NCBI GenBank assembly: GCA_029204225.1
Contig: CM055104.1
Coordinates: forward strand, 44,530,120-44,594,119
Reading direction: 5' to 3'
Source: Diphasiastrum complanatum
Lineage: Eukaryota > Streptophyta > Lycopodiopsida > Lycopodiales > Lycopodiaceae
Length of the DNA: 64,000 bases
This document shows positions 12,479 to 24,330 of the stretch, piece after piece. The position numbers were made by a program, and so were the translations under genes. Position 1 is the stretch's first letter, and each line of letters opens with the position of its first letter. Below the pieces are notes generated by a model. It made no database searches. It was given only the letters and a program-made list of their open reading frames with translations, and was not told the DNA's origin.

Positions 12479-13570
12479 CATGGTTAGATATAAAAAAAGG
12501 ACACAAAAAAAATTTGCAGAAAAAAAGACAAAAAAAATTGCAAAAGAAAGGACAAAAAAACATTTGCAACAAAAAGAAAATTGATAGTCAGAGTATCAGT
12601 TTGGAGCGCAATATTATTAACAAAAAAAAGGAGTTGAAGTTCTGCGTTCGAACGTGATATTGGAGATATCGCGGTATCGGTCTCGAGCGCGGGGGTGTTG
12701 GCGAGTACTAGGAGACTGTTGGACGCGCTTGAGATCGATATTCAACTGTAAAATCTGAAAATTTGAGAGAAAAAGTCAAAAATCCGGGGGGGTAGTTATA
12801 AAATGTTTTTCACACGTGTGAAAAACTAACATGGAACACGTGGCGTTATTTCAGTAGTCCACGTGGCAGGTCGTACAGTAATTATGACTCATTGATGAGG
12901 GTCACGTGGGGATTTGCCACGTGCTCAAATCAAATTTTGCCACGTGTCATTCCACACGTGACAATTGTCACATCAATCATTTTCTGTATAGAGGTATATT
13001 TTAAACCAATCAAAAAACTACATGAATCAATTTTGATTTCATTCTTTTTGAGCTTGATATTGATTCCCAGCACAATTCTCAACCTCAGTAGCCTGTATTG
13101 GTACCTCTGCGCTTGAAATCGATACTACTTTTTTGGATATCTCTCTCAAGTACGTGTTTTCATTATAATTTTCTTTGGCCAATGCACCAGTGCTCCAAAC
13201 TGATACGAGATGCATTTTTGATGCGCTTGAGATCAATATTGAGAGAAAACAAAACTTAAAATTTGCAATCATAGATGGATTTTTTGGAACATGTGACATC
13301 ATGTCAATGGTCCACGTGTCTATCCGTAAACAATATAATGACTCATTGATGATGGCACGTGGGCATTGACATGTGTACGAATCCGATTGGACTACATGTC
13401 ATTCCACACGTGTGAACTGTCACATCAATCATTAACTGAACGGACGAAAATGATTAGCGAATCAAAAAGTGACACGTGTTAGATTCCACACGTGTGAATT
13501 TTTTTTCTAAATTTCTCATTTTTGGTGTGGATTTTCATGCAAATTTTCTGATTTCAACGCCTAATATCGA
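12479..13570. repeat. Diverged direct repeats rich in CACGTG, upstream of H3-like pseudogene
   Basis: About 12725-12990 and 13219-13450 are imperfect direct repeats. Each holds GCGCTTGAGATC, a TGACTCATTGATGA block, CATTCCACACGTG and TCACATCAATCATT. Together they carry about eight CACGTG words. Such G-boxes bind bZIP/bHLH factors in plants, but this may equally be repeat DNA. From the viewpoint of the minus-strand H3-like gene this lies upstream. An A-rich stretch lies at 12489-12580. Confidence 0.6.
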
Positions 13571-14294
13571 ATATCGATTTTAATTTAGGTCCAGTCCATT
13601 ACCTACTTGGAATGGAGATTCACAAAGATCGCGTGAGCAAAAGGATCACCATAAGCCAGCAATCCTACTTAATTAATGTACTTCAAAGATATGGCATGGA
13701 GGATTGCAAGCCCATAAACACTCCTATGGATCCAAGATGCAAGCTATCCAAATACATGTGCCCCAGAACAAAGGTTGATCAGCAAAAAATGTGCAAGTAC
13801 CCTTATCAGTCTATCATAGGTTCTCTCATGTACTCTATGATTTGCACACGACCTGATCTAGCATATGCTATAAGCACGTTGTCACAATTCATGTCCAATC
13901 CATGCCTACAACATTGGAAAGCTCTACAAAGAGTTCTAAAGTACATTGAAGCCTCAAAGCACTATGCCTTGAGTTACAACGGAAATACAAAAGCTGCACA
14001 CTCTTTGATTACCTATTCTGATTCAGATTGGGCAGGAGACGTAGATATCAGAAAATCCACCTCTAGCTACATTTGCTTTCTTGTAGGAGGACCCATTTCA
14101 TGGAATAGCAGGAAACAAAAATGCATTTCATTATCCTTTACAAAATTAGAATATGTCGCAGCTACGTTAGCAATGAAGGAGATTTTATGGCTTAGAAGAC
14201 TACTACAGGATCTGAGATTTCCACAAATTGGTCCAACTATACTCCAGTGTGACAATCATAGTTGTATAGCTCTGTCGTTGAACTGACAAACTCA
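13571..14294 (+). pseudogene. copia RT C-terminus and RNase H, old element (plus-strand half)
   Basis: It begins abruptly at LGPVHYLLGMEIHKDR and continues QQSYLINVLQRYGM, CKPINTPMDP, YQSIIGSLMY, TRPDLAYAI, YSDSDWAGDVDIRKSTSSY and LQCDNHSCIALSLN. It is interrupted at 14299 by the gypsy insertion and resumes at 20228. The start coincides, to within about eight residues, with where the minus-strand RT at 2290 stops, so the two may be halves of one element. A TGA follows LSLN. Confidence 0.9.
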
Positions 14295-14299
14295 CACAA

Positions 14300-15034
14300 T
14301 GTTGGAGGGTTTGCAGATCTCAAGGCAACCCTAACCCTAGTTAATAAGTGAGAGGGATTTGGCACCCTGCGTGTGTAAGTCCACCCCGATGATCACACAG
14401 TTATTTGATTGATTAGTTAAAATCAATAAAAGGACTTTAGGCCTTTTTGCGGGACTTTTAATGTCGCAGGGCCTAAATGTCAAGTTAGTGAAATAAAGTT
14501 GGGTTTCCCTCCAATTTTGATGGTTCCCACACTTTTTTAAATTTGAATAAAAAGAGAGACAAGACTGGACCAATAGGATGCAGAGGCTAGGGTCCTCCTC
14601 TCTACTATAAGAAGCGACCAACTCGAGTTGCTCCTCATGTTCATTTCCTCATTTCAATAAAGCATATTGGTTCTCTTCAGAAATGGATTGATGAATGTCC
14701 TTGCTCTCTATCACTTTTCCTCCATCTCTCATGTTTATTTGGATTTTGCTAGTTGTTGGATCTGAGTGTTATTGGGATTGTATGTTATTATACTTTTTAT
14801 GAGAGAGAAAGGGCGAGAGAGAAAGAGTAAGCTATCTCTGTTGTGGATGTGTAGTGTTAAAGAGTAGGGTTAATGGATGTAGAGATAGATGTGAATCCTC
14901 CATTCATGTTGAAATCTGAACTAAACTATCGCACTCATGGGAACGAACCTACGCGTGACAACTAACTCCGTCTCTTTGATGCTAGATTGACTAGATTTTG
15001 GATTCAAGTTAGGCAAGGAAAGAAACCCACTACA
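14300..15034 (+). repeat. 5' LTR of nested gypsy element (735 bp)
   Basis: Its final part (about 14650-15034) matches 19828-20227. It contains a CTATAAG box near 14605 and an AATAAA signal near 14657. It is shared with the 3' copy except for scattered substitutions and a short tandem duplication of GTGTAGTGTTAA in the 3' copy. Confidence 0.88.
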
Positions 15035-15764
15035 ATTTTGGCATTTTAGGGTTAGTTCGGGATTGATTTTGCTTGATTTGAGTGGATTGGCTTGTTTAAA
15101 ATCTAATCTGATTGATAAATAGGAAAAGCTATTCAGATCACCAATCTTAAAATCCATTTGAATCTGAGATATCAGAGAAAATAACAAAAATTGGTCAAAT
15201 CTGCCACATTTGGTCAAATAAGAGACAAAAAACATTCATAGTAAAATACTATTTTTTGAGTCCGACAAAGATTCTTTTTTATCAGATCACAAAAATTTTT
15301 AAATTTTACCCTCGCTAGACTATAGAAACTATAATTTCTTGTGTCAGAAACCTTTGTCCGATTTTCCATAGTTGTATTTGTGTCAAATCCTTCACCTAAG
15401 AGGTTGGCGAAGGTTATTTCTCTAGAAATTGTCAAAAAGTATTCAGAGAGTTTTTTTTTTCCAAAATAGCACTGTTGAACCTTCGCCGAGACACCCTTTG
15501 CCTAGTGAACCTTCGCCAGTCCTAATTTTAGTTTCTGATTTTCCAGATCAAGTCTCTGTGAAAATTTGGATCAAATTTGATATATTTTGATTTGGATTCT
15601 GAGAGATTTATCATTTTTGAGAAGTATCAATTGATCGAATTTCAAAAAGTTTTTCATCATATAGAATCAGATTCTTGAAAAGTCGAATAGATCTAGTAGA
15701 TCTAATTTGCGATAGGTTTTTAAAAAATCTAGATCCAATCTCGTTATCTATTTGATCTAAATTT
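15035..15764 (+). other. Leader of nested gypsy element
   Basis: Untranslated DNA between LTR and gag. No standard primer site is recognisable at 15035 onward (TTTGGCATTTTAGGG is a weak candidate). Confidence 0.5.
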
Positions 15765-16778
15765 GTGAAGATGGCTGCCCCTGGAGCTGCTCCAGGAGGT
15801 GCTCCACAGGAAGTCAATCCAATTATTGCTAGAAGAGCACCCCGATTGGATCTACCCAAATATAATGGATTAACAAATCCAGTTAGATTTCTTCAGATCT
15901 ATGCTGAATCCTGTGAAGTCTATGGTGAGATTTATCCTCAAGATAAACTTAAGCTGTTTCCTATGGCCTTAACAGACGCAACACAAGATTGGTACTATAA
16001 TCAAGATGAAACTGAACGTACAGATTGGGAGGCTATTAAGCGAGCCCTGATCACACGGTTCAGACCACAAAAGTTTATGGAAGACCCTTTTCTACTTTTA
16101 AGTAAAATTAAAATGGGAAAGCGGGAAATGGTTCGAGATTATATTGAATGGGTGAAACGTCTTAGATTTGAATGTGAACCTAAGCTGATTAATAAAAATG
16201 CCATGATTATGTGGTTTTTGTTAGGTCTACCTAAACGGATCATACGTGAGTTGAAACGCCATAATGAGTATGCACTCTTGCAAAATGCTATGGACGATGC
16301 AATTTGGGAGGAGGATGAAGATTCAGATGAGGAGCCAAATATCAGTATATTGCCTTATACAGCAGGGCAGACTACTACGACATCCACCACTATTGCATCG
16401 ACGAATGTCGACGCTACTATAGAAATGATGTTCACTGAGTTCGAGAAACTCGGGAAGAGCCAGCATAAACAGATGGAAAAGTTGCAATTGCAATTTGATG
16501 AGAAGATCAAAGCATTGGAAAATTTCCATAGGGAAGCAAACAAGGAACCTGAAAATCTTGCAAAGACTTTTCTTACCAGAAAAAATGTTTGGTGTTCTAT
16601 TTGTATAGGAAATTACACAGTGAACGAGTGTCCTCAATTGAAAAAACGAATGAAAATCAGTGTTTGCCATTTGTGTAATTCACCTGATCATGAGACTGCT
16701 TTTTGCAGCTTCAACTCTCGGATAAATTCAACAATGGTATGTCTAGATGGGATATCGAGAACGACAGTATGGAGGTAA
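15765..16778 (+). pseudogene. gypsy gag with CCHC knuckle
   Basis: A 337-codon frame holds a retrotransposon gag domain: PKYNGLTNPVRFLQIY, then KLKLFPMALTDATQDWY, AIKRALITRFRPQ, MVRDYIEWVKRLRFEC and FLLGLPKRIIREL. An acidic hinge and a CCHC knuckle follow (CHLCNSPDHETAFC, perfect spacing); a preceding CSIC..NEC unit lacks the His. The Ala/Pro/Gly start is MAAPGAAPGGAP. A homologous gag is at 41392. The frame ends early and the capsid reading is picked up again at 16870. Confidence 0.88.
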
Positions 16779-18337
16779 TCCAGCAATAAGACCATGACAA
16801 TCTGCTCTTGGATACCCGAAATGTTTAGCTTCACCTGCCCCACCAAAGCACTCTACTCCTCTAGCCAATTTGATGGAACCGGAATCTTACGAAAATGCTG
16901 AACAATGGAACTATGGAAATGATCAAGCAAGTGAATCTTCAGGTAGATTTTCAGAACAATATGCCATTTATGCTGCTGCTCAACAACACGCCTCCAAAAA
17001 CTGGACCAAAGCACCACTCGGATGTTTTGCATGTGGAAAAAATCACAGAGTTTCAGAATGCCCAAATAAAGAAAAATTTGTACCATTATGTCATGATTGT
17101 GGTTACGGGCATTGCTATAAAGACTGTCCAGCAAGACCGAAGCCACCATCAGCTACAACACCTGTAAATTTGATAACAATCAAGCAAAGACCAGTAGCTC
17201 AGAATAAGCCAAGTGCACCCTTGATGGTGGTATAGAAGCAGAAAGAACCAGAAAGATATACCAACAACATCGGGAGTCTATCCAAATCTTAATATAGAAA
17301 AACAAAGATATCAGAATATGAGACAATGGATCAGACATCTGCAAGAAGAAGAGGAGCTTGAAACTGCTAAAGCGACAGCTGAAGTTCAGTCTTGACCATT
17401 GCAGCCGCCAAGAAATTTACGTATGGATATAAATGATCCATCTTGAAGAATTCTTCAAGATGACTGAACCAGAAGCACCGCATACAGAATCACTCATGAA
17501 CATTTTGTCTAGCAAGATCAATATTTCATTGGGAGAGTTCATGAAGCTGGTGCCAAAAGCAAAAGAAGTATTAGCATAAAAGTTATCCCAAGAAGAACTA
17601 GAAGTCCATCAGGAGCCCCTTTTTTGTGCTGAATTTGAAGAATCTAACGAAGTGCTCTATGTTGGAGGCGCTTGGGAAAGTGAACAAAAGAATATCACTC
17701 TGCCAATACAGCATAGACAATTTTCTAAAGAAGCAGCCGTGATAGAAGGAGATTCAGGAGTTAACCTGATTTCTACAAAGCTATGTGCAAAATGGGGCCT
17801 TACAAAGATTAAGCCTACTACTTTTGCTATTATGCTAGCTGATCAAATGACAGTTTGTCCACAAGGAATGGTGGAAGATATACTTATCAGAATTGCGGGA
17901 GTACAATTCGTCATTACTTTTGTAGTGATGGACTTACCAGAAGCGCCAAATTGCTACCGAATTCTATTAGGACGTCCATGGTTACGAGTTGTGCAATAGT
18001 TCATAACTGGGGTACCAAAAAAATCACTTCTGAAAATCATGAACGTGCAGTTAAAATTGATCCTACAACTTGGATGATCAAACTAGTGGTTCAAAAAGAG
18101 GATGACAATTCATCAACAACAGATTATATTTGTGATCGACCAGAGAAAAATTTGGGAGTTCATTACGATTCTCAAACGGATACTGTCAATTGGAGTGAAG
18201 CTCTCGCAACAATTGACTATACAATAGGATATATGTGTCAACAAGATAATCCATCAGATTTGAACGAGATTTTCTTATTAGATCAAACTTTGGATACACC
18301 AATCACGTTTTCACTAAATGTGCTGAATATAGCCTGA
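16779..18337 (+). pseudogene. gypsy knuckle region and aspartic protease
   Basis: 16870-17235 encodes two irregular zinc knuckles with x3 instead of x4 before His (CFACGKNHRVSEC and CHDCGYGHCYKDC). From 17652 the protease region reads AAVIEGDSGVNLISTKLC, with D-S-G retained, and later YRILLGRPWLR, the conserved G-R-P/W-L block. After a frame break it continues to 18337 (CAIVHNWGTKKI and following). Stops and shifts interrupt 17236-17650. Confidence 0.8.
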
Positions 18338-19019
18338 ATATCAACGAAAACTATACCAGATCCGATTGAGGATGAACTCATTCATGTGAGTCATGCCTTG
18401 ACTTATGATGGCAATGCAGAACTTATGGATGAGCAGATTCTAATCATATGGATCCGACCAAATTTAGAGTGCGTAATGTTCCTGATGAACTCACAGTAAA
18501 ACCACCCAAAGTAGTTATATTAAAGGAAGACATGATCACAGGATCGATGATGAAGAAACAAGCTAAGCAACATTATAATACGGTCTTGAAATGGAAAAAT
18601 CTCCCTCGAAAGATTGATTCAGAGACAGTGCCACCCTTATTGGATAAAGGCAAAGGAAAAGTCGAGGATGATTCTTCAAGTCAGATTTCTAGTAAAACGT
18701 TATCGTCTAAGAAGTCTTCACCTGTGAAGAAAGATTTATCATCTTGAAAGTCATCACCTCCATGACTAATTTCTGCTAAGAAGGCTAAGTGAAGATCCAA
18801 GACAAGTCCTTTCGAAAAAGAAGAAACAGATGTAGTCTAGCATGATATGCCTGAACATTTTAAACGTTAAACATTGGATGATGTGGTTATCATCTTACCT
18901 AAAGTACATCGTGAACCTGAAGAATATATGCCGGAATCTAAAGAGGTTTACGATGGCCTAGCTAGGATGCAGCCAATGAATCTTGCCGAACCAGGAGAAC
19001 CAGAAAAGATTGTACAAGT
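18338..19019 (+). pseudogene. gypsy protease-RT linker
   Basis: Broken open frames, including 18448-18747 with a Lys/Ser-rich end (SSQISSKTLSSKK). It has no recognised domain and is placed between protease and RT by position. The reading DDVVIILPKVHREPEEY precedes the RT. Confidence 0.6.
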
Positions 19020-19827
19020 TGGATCACAACTTACTCCTGAATAGTATCAAACACTCCGCTTGTTACTTATTAAGTATCAAGATTGCTTTGCATGGACTTA
19101 TCAAGATTTGAAGGGTATTCCGACATCAGTGATTGAACATACCATACCTTTAGTACCTGATGTAGTTCCAAAGGTTACAAAGTTCTATCGCTGTAATCCT
19201 AATGTGGTGGACCTGATAAAGAAAGAATTTCAGAGATTGCTTGACACCGATTCTATTTATGAGATTGAGCATACTGAATGGATTTCATCGATTGTCATTG
19301 TTTCTAAGAAAATGAAAGATTGTGGATCTGTGTGAATCTCAAAGCATTGAACAAAGTGACACGAAAGGATCAATTTCCGTTACCTTTTACTAAAAGCATT
19401 TTCCGTTACCTTTTACTGATCGTCTTGCTGGAGCGGAAGCTTATAGTTTCCTGGATGGATTTAGTGGTTACAACCAGGTTAAGATTGCACCTGCCAATCG
19501 CCATAAAACTGCTTTTGCAATAGAATGGGGCACCTATGCTTACAAAGTAATGTCATTTGGACTCTGTAATGCACCAAGTTTATTCCAAAGAGTAATGCAA
19601 TTTGCTTTTAAAGATTAGCTGCAGAAATTCCTTGAAATTTACTTGGATGACTTGGGGGTTCATAGTTTAGATACACCACCTGGATCGATTTGAGAAAGTA
19701 TTTGGAAGATGCCGCAAATATAAGATTTTTCTAAATCCGAAAAAATGTCAGATATGGGTTTCCCACGGAGTTGTGCTTGGACATGTGATATCAAGACATG
19801 GTATTGCCATGGATTATTCTAAGATCA
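19020..19827 (+). pseudogene. gypsy reverse transcriptase, truncated
   Basis: Frames in succession read YQDCFAWTYQDLKGIP, WISSIVIVSKK, ICVNLKALNKV, RKDQFPLPF, YSFLDGFSGYNQVKIAP, KTAFAIEWGTYAYKVMSFGL, CNAPSLFQRVMQ and LEIYLDD (the active-site pair). They end in KCQIWVSHGVVLGHVI. A 21-bp local duplication of ATTTTCCGTTACCTTTTACT words (about 19375-19415) disrupts one frame. The thumb is followed directly by LTR sequence, so the downstream RNase H and integrase are gone. Confidence 0.88.
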
Positions 19828-20227
19828 TTTCAATAAAGCAGATTGGTTCTCTTCAGAAATAAATTGATGAATGTCCTTGCCTTCTATCACTTTTCCTCCA
19901 TCTCTCATGCTTATTTGGATTTTGCTAATTGTTGGATCTGAGTGTTATTGGGATTTTATGTTATTATACTTTTTATGAGAGAGAAAGGGAGAGAGAGAAA
20001 GAGTAAGCTATCTCTGTTGTAGATGTGTAGTGTTAATGGATGTGTAGTGTTAAAGAGTAGGGTTAATGGATGTAGAAATAGATGTGAATCCTCCATTCAT
20101 GTTGAAATCTGAACTAAAGTATTGCTCTCATGGGAACGAACCTACGCATGACAACTAACTCCGTCTCTTTGATGCTAGATTGACTAGATCTTGGATTCAG
20201 ATTAGGCAAGAAAAGAAACCCACTACA
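19828..20227 (+). repeat. 3' LTR of nested gypsy element, 5'-truncated (400 bp)
   Basis: Matches the 5' LTR from about 14650 to its end. It includes a tandem GTGTAGTGTTAATGGAT duplication absent from the 5' copy, and ends ACTACA against the CACAA target duplication. Confidence 0.9.
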
Positions 20228-20528
20228 CACAAAGACCAAACATATAGAGGTTCAACTTCATTTTCTCAGAGAGAAGGTTCAAAACAAAGACGTTGTACTA
20301 AGTTATTGTCACACAGACAGTATGTTGGCTGACATTCTGACAAAACCATTGTCAATGGACAAACATTCTACTCTAGTAGAATTGTTAAATCCATTATTGA
20401 AAATATGGGCTCAAAATGGGCCCTTTAAGAAATTTCACTTTAGAGAGAGGTTACGTAGAGAGAGAATGCAAACCGATAACTTCCAAAGCCATTTTTTGAG
20501 TTTTCGGCCTTGTCCGATGTTTAACTAG
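20228..20528 (+). pseudogene. copia RNase H C-terminus, old element (continuation)
   Basis: KTKHIEVQLHFLREKVQNKD, then VLSYCHTDSMLADILTKPL, the standard end of copia RNase H. Similarity to the family fades after HSTLVELL (about 20385). No matching 3' LTR is visible beyond it. Confidence 0.88.
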
Positions 20529-20980
20529 TATGGTTAACTTCATACAGTAGTTAGTTTAGCATGAGATGTAATAATTTCTCTTCATGCTCGTTCCCAAATT
20601 CGGGACTAGAGCTTTAAGACTGAAAATCTTGGTGTGCTCAATGCAAAAACTGAAGCGGGAGAGGCAAAACTTTTGAAATCACTGTATAGTTATAGTGAAA
20701 TATGAGGCAGGACGATTTTTCAAAGCGACATAGACATTACAAAAATAAGGCATGATAGATCTATTCATATTGATTTGCTTTAGGTAGATTCATTTACATG
20801 ATTGTGGCTTTAACAATGGCAATGTTCCATTTGCATGTTGCTCTTCCGATGGAATGCACTCCAATTATTAAGAAAAATGCAAAAGTTGTAGAGAATGATG
20901 CAACAATAGTTAGAGAATTGAGAATGAATAATCATATGAATATAGATTTGTGAGGAAATAGCGGATTACTTGGATATTGT
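20529..20980. other. No gene seen
   Basis: AT-rich sequence with short broken frames; no LTR match to 11058-11739. It may hold the 5' end of the transposase-like gene that becomes recognisable at about 20981. Confidence 0.4.
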
Positions 20981-23369
20981 CAAAGGTTGCGAGATATTGG
21001 AATGCATAGCATATCTTGTCTGAATCAACAATTACAGTTTGTTAATCAACAATTGCAACGTGCAAATCAACGATTGCTTTGTAATGAGCAACACACTAGT
21101 GCTGAAAACAATGCACTCAAGAATGCTATGTCAGAGTTGAATGCTACTGTCACTACTCTTCAAGGATCAAACCAAGAAATGTTAGAATCCATGGAAAAGT
21201 TGCAATCTGAGAGTTTAAAATCTGTTGTTGATCTAGAAGTTATCAATAAGGCAATGATGAAGAGGAAAAGAAAGAGAGTACCGATGAAGAATATTGATGA
21301 CCTATCTACACATAGCGGCAATCAGAAAAAAAGAATCCGAGTATTCAAGTATGTTGTCATCTAAACTGTTTATTTGATTTGTATATGTCATTTAAGTTTG
21401 ATTTGCACTTGATAACATGGACTATTTATTTATTAAACATAATTTGAGCTTCATATGTTTGTTGCAGATCATGTTTGGTGGCAAAGAACTATTTAACAGA
21501 TCGTTCATGCATTGGATCATCTTTAAGTCATGTTTTACCAAGAAAGTCAGCAAAGGAAATGATAAAAAATGCTCAGTTTAAAAAAATGAAAAACGAAATT
21601 GTAGAGACTGTTTTGATTAAGGTTCAATCATACTTGGATGTGAATGTGATACAAGGTGCATGTGATGTATCTAGAATTAGCCAAAATGCTTATTCTACTT
21701 TTTTTAGAATAGTTAAAGAAGCTTTTTCCCAAGTGATGGTGAAGAAAATTAATCTTCCGCGTCCATATCGGGTAAGATTAGCTAGAAATTTTTATAATGA
21801 CGGAATGTTCAAAGTAGCTGGCCAACCACTTCATATAACTGAATTATACAAATCAGAATATGGTGATCTCAATTCAACGATTGCAATAATATTTTCCTTG
21901 ATATTGAAAATGTTCTAAAATACATTATTCAATTCTATAAACTAGACGAACATCAAGTAAATGGAAAGATCATTATTGTAATAAAATTGGATGAATCTAA
22001 AATCATCAAGGGTCAGAAGTTGGAAGGTGTGAGTGTCACTTTAATGAACAAAATTTCAGATACAGATGATCGAATGTTTAGTTTTCAATCAAAAAATCAC
22101 ATATGGCGGTTGGCGGCATTCTAGGCATACATTTCAATTTTTATATAGAATATCTAAATTAACAATTTATACCTTGCCAGTTTTTATTGACATGTGATGC
22201 ATTACTTGTTTCTCTACAGGTCTTGAAAGATGACAATAAAATACTATCATGGATATTTTCAAGAACAAACTATGGCGAGATTATAAAGAGACATTTGGAG
22301 GGTGAGAAATTTACAGTCAAAAACCATGGAAGTTTTCAAATTCAATGGCACCTTGCAAGGGATTTAAAAACATTAAAATGTATGTATAATGTCTCTCATG
22401 GGGCAACATCAAAGCATCCATGTCTTTATTGCATGAAGGATTGCTACAATATGAATTTTGGACAATCAACAAACACTGGCCCAACACGAGAAGCTGAAGA
22501 TCCAAATATGAAAAGTGTTCTGCCAATTCCATTAAAATATGTTCACATATGCACATTGCATGTTGAGGTTCGTATTATTGAAAAACTAATTTACCTGCAT
22601 ATTCTACTAACATGAAATCATAAACCAGAGTCAGTGGCTAAAGCAGCAATTAGGAGGTTGGAAATAGTTTTGTCAAATGCAGGACTTCATAAAGAGAATG
22701 TCACAATTGAAAAAAGTGACAGACTCTTAGGAAAAAAAGGAAATGTTCCTAATAAGCCATCAATTGGAGGTGCTAAAGCAAGAAGATTTTTATCCAATCA
22801 CACATGCAAAGAATCAAGTGTCAGATACGAAATTTGGAGAGAAATTGTTCAAGCCACACAAACATTGGAAGGAAGTAATCGAGTGGAAAAGAGACAAGTG
22901 TGGACCAACTTAGACAAACTCATAGGTGTTATTAGGAAAGAAAACCTATCATCAAAAGATATGAGGACTTTGCAAAATCATTGCACCACATTTGTAAAAT
23001 CTGTACATGATTGTTGGGGAAAAGACAACTTACTCATTACATGGTGTTAATCTATATAATTATCTGGTACTTTTCTCATTCAGGCTTATATTTTTTTCTA
23101 CTGATGTAACTAATCAAAACTATTGTTTGCAGCACATGCTTCTTCATCATGCAACTTATTTTGCAAAGCAATATGGGAGCTTAAGTATCTGGTCATCACA
23201 AGGCATGGAAAAATCTCATTGGCAAGCAAGGGGAGTATTTCATAGAGCAACAAATCATGGAGGACACAATTCAAGAAATAAATATTTAGTTCAACTTTTT
23301 CAGTGGTTTTACAGAAGAGCACAATTTAGATATCAAGCTAAAAACTCGCCAAGTATTACGATATTTTGA
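20981..23369 (+). pseudogene. Transposase-like multi-exon gene, copy 2
   Basis: Blocks in order: a Gln/Leu-rich coiled coil (20987-21340) ending in a Lys/Arg-rich stretch; a probable intron (about 21349-21468, GTATGT..TTGCAG); a block with SSLSHVLPRKSAKEM and LPRPYRVRLARNFYNDGMF (21475-21918, frameshift near 21895); KIIIVIKLDESKI..GVSVTLMNK; an intron to 22219; then a long frame with ILSWIFSRT, WHLARDLKTLKCM, a Cys pair PCLYCM, and KARRFLSN (stops at 22613). After another intron (about 23047-23132) comes LLHHATYFAKQYGSL..WSSQGMEKSHWQ. The scattered acidic residues and the late H/G/E region suggest an RNase H-fold transposase; the family is not named. Two copies in 23 kb support a mobile origin. 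Confidence 0.55.
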
Positions 23370-23437
23370 AAGGCATTCAAATTCATTACAAAAGAGAGAT
23401 CCTTGTAATATATCAAAAATCTATTACAGAAAATTAT

Positions 23438-24330
23438 TTAATTATCATCATCATCCTCTTCAAGATTCAGACGGATGGTATTGTCATGAAGGAATAATCT
23501 CCTTTCATATGGATCCAAAAATTCTAAATTTTTCCTCTTGCTCATATCAATGTAACCCGAATAAAGGGCCATTGCAAATGATCTTTTGGTAGTCTCATTG
23601 GGAGTATAACCCAATATCTTAATAGCCAAATCTCTCTTCACAAAAATTATTTTATATGTTCCTGTTGCGTACTTATGGCCTCCTAAACAAACTGATAATG
23701 ATTTGATGGCCATAATGACAGTGGTTGCATATGGATTATAAGATGAATGATATATATAAATCTCATTATTTTGAAAGTTTTTCAAATAATGAGATAGAGA
23801 AACATCTTTTCTCTCGGTTGATACACCTCGGATGCCTCCATGTCTCATACATCTATTTCAATAGCAATCCTGCAAACGAGAAAAGAAAATAAATTTAGAA
23901 CACTGCAAACTCAATAAGAAAACTGAACAATATCAATACCAATAAGAAATAAGAAAACTGAATAATATCAATACCAATATAATATTTACTTACTAGATCA
24001 TAATCATCGTAATCAATGACGTTTGTTCTGATGATGTCATGTCCTCCAATGGCCTCTACATTTTCGGAGGGGATATATCTACCCTAGGGGGACATCTTTT
24101 TTGAAATTCCAAAAATTCCTCCTTTGTAGGCAAAGTCTTTTCATAGGCTTTAGATTTTTCAATCATGGCGTCGAATTGCTATTCCAGAATCAAAATATTA
24201 TCGAAATTTTTGAAACTATTGGACCCTATATGCATGATCAAAGATTGATTCGGAAGACTCTTCATACGGGCCAAAGTTATGCAGGATCTATCGAATCAAG
24301 CTCTGATCATTCATATTGCGTCCAATATCG
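23438..24330 (-). pseudogene. Uncharacterised acidic-tailed ORF, minus strand
   Basis: A 136-residue minus-strand frame (23848-23438) contains CLGGHKYATGTYKIIFVKRD and YIDMSKRKNLEFLDPYERR and ends in an acidic run. Further minus-strand coding-like pieces continue upstream: EAIGGHDIIRTNVIDYDDYD at about 24000-24060, and KTLPTKEEFLEFQKR..PPRVDISPP at about 24060-24170. They are split by a frameshift or short intron. No family is recognised. It faces the transposase-like gene tail-to-tail and could be a second gene of that element. Confidence 0.4.

Larger units (their letters stand above)
14300..20227 (+). mobile_element. Ty3/gypsy retrotransposon, internally deleted, nested in copia RNase H
   Basis: It begins TGTTGG and ends ACTACA, with the duplication CACAA at 14295-14299 and 20228-20232. 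Removing the element restores the copia RNase H reading QTHTKTKHIEVQ. The 5' LTR is 14300-15034. The 3' LTR keeps only its last 400 bp (19828-20227). The pol stops in mid RT exactly at the LTR fragment, so one deletion removed the rest of RT, RNase H, integrase and the start of the 3' LTR. Many frame breaks are present. Confidence 0.93.
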
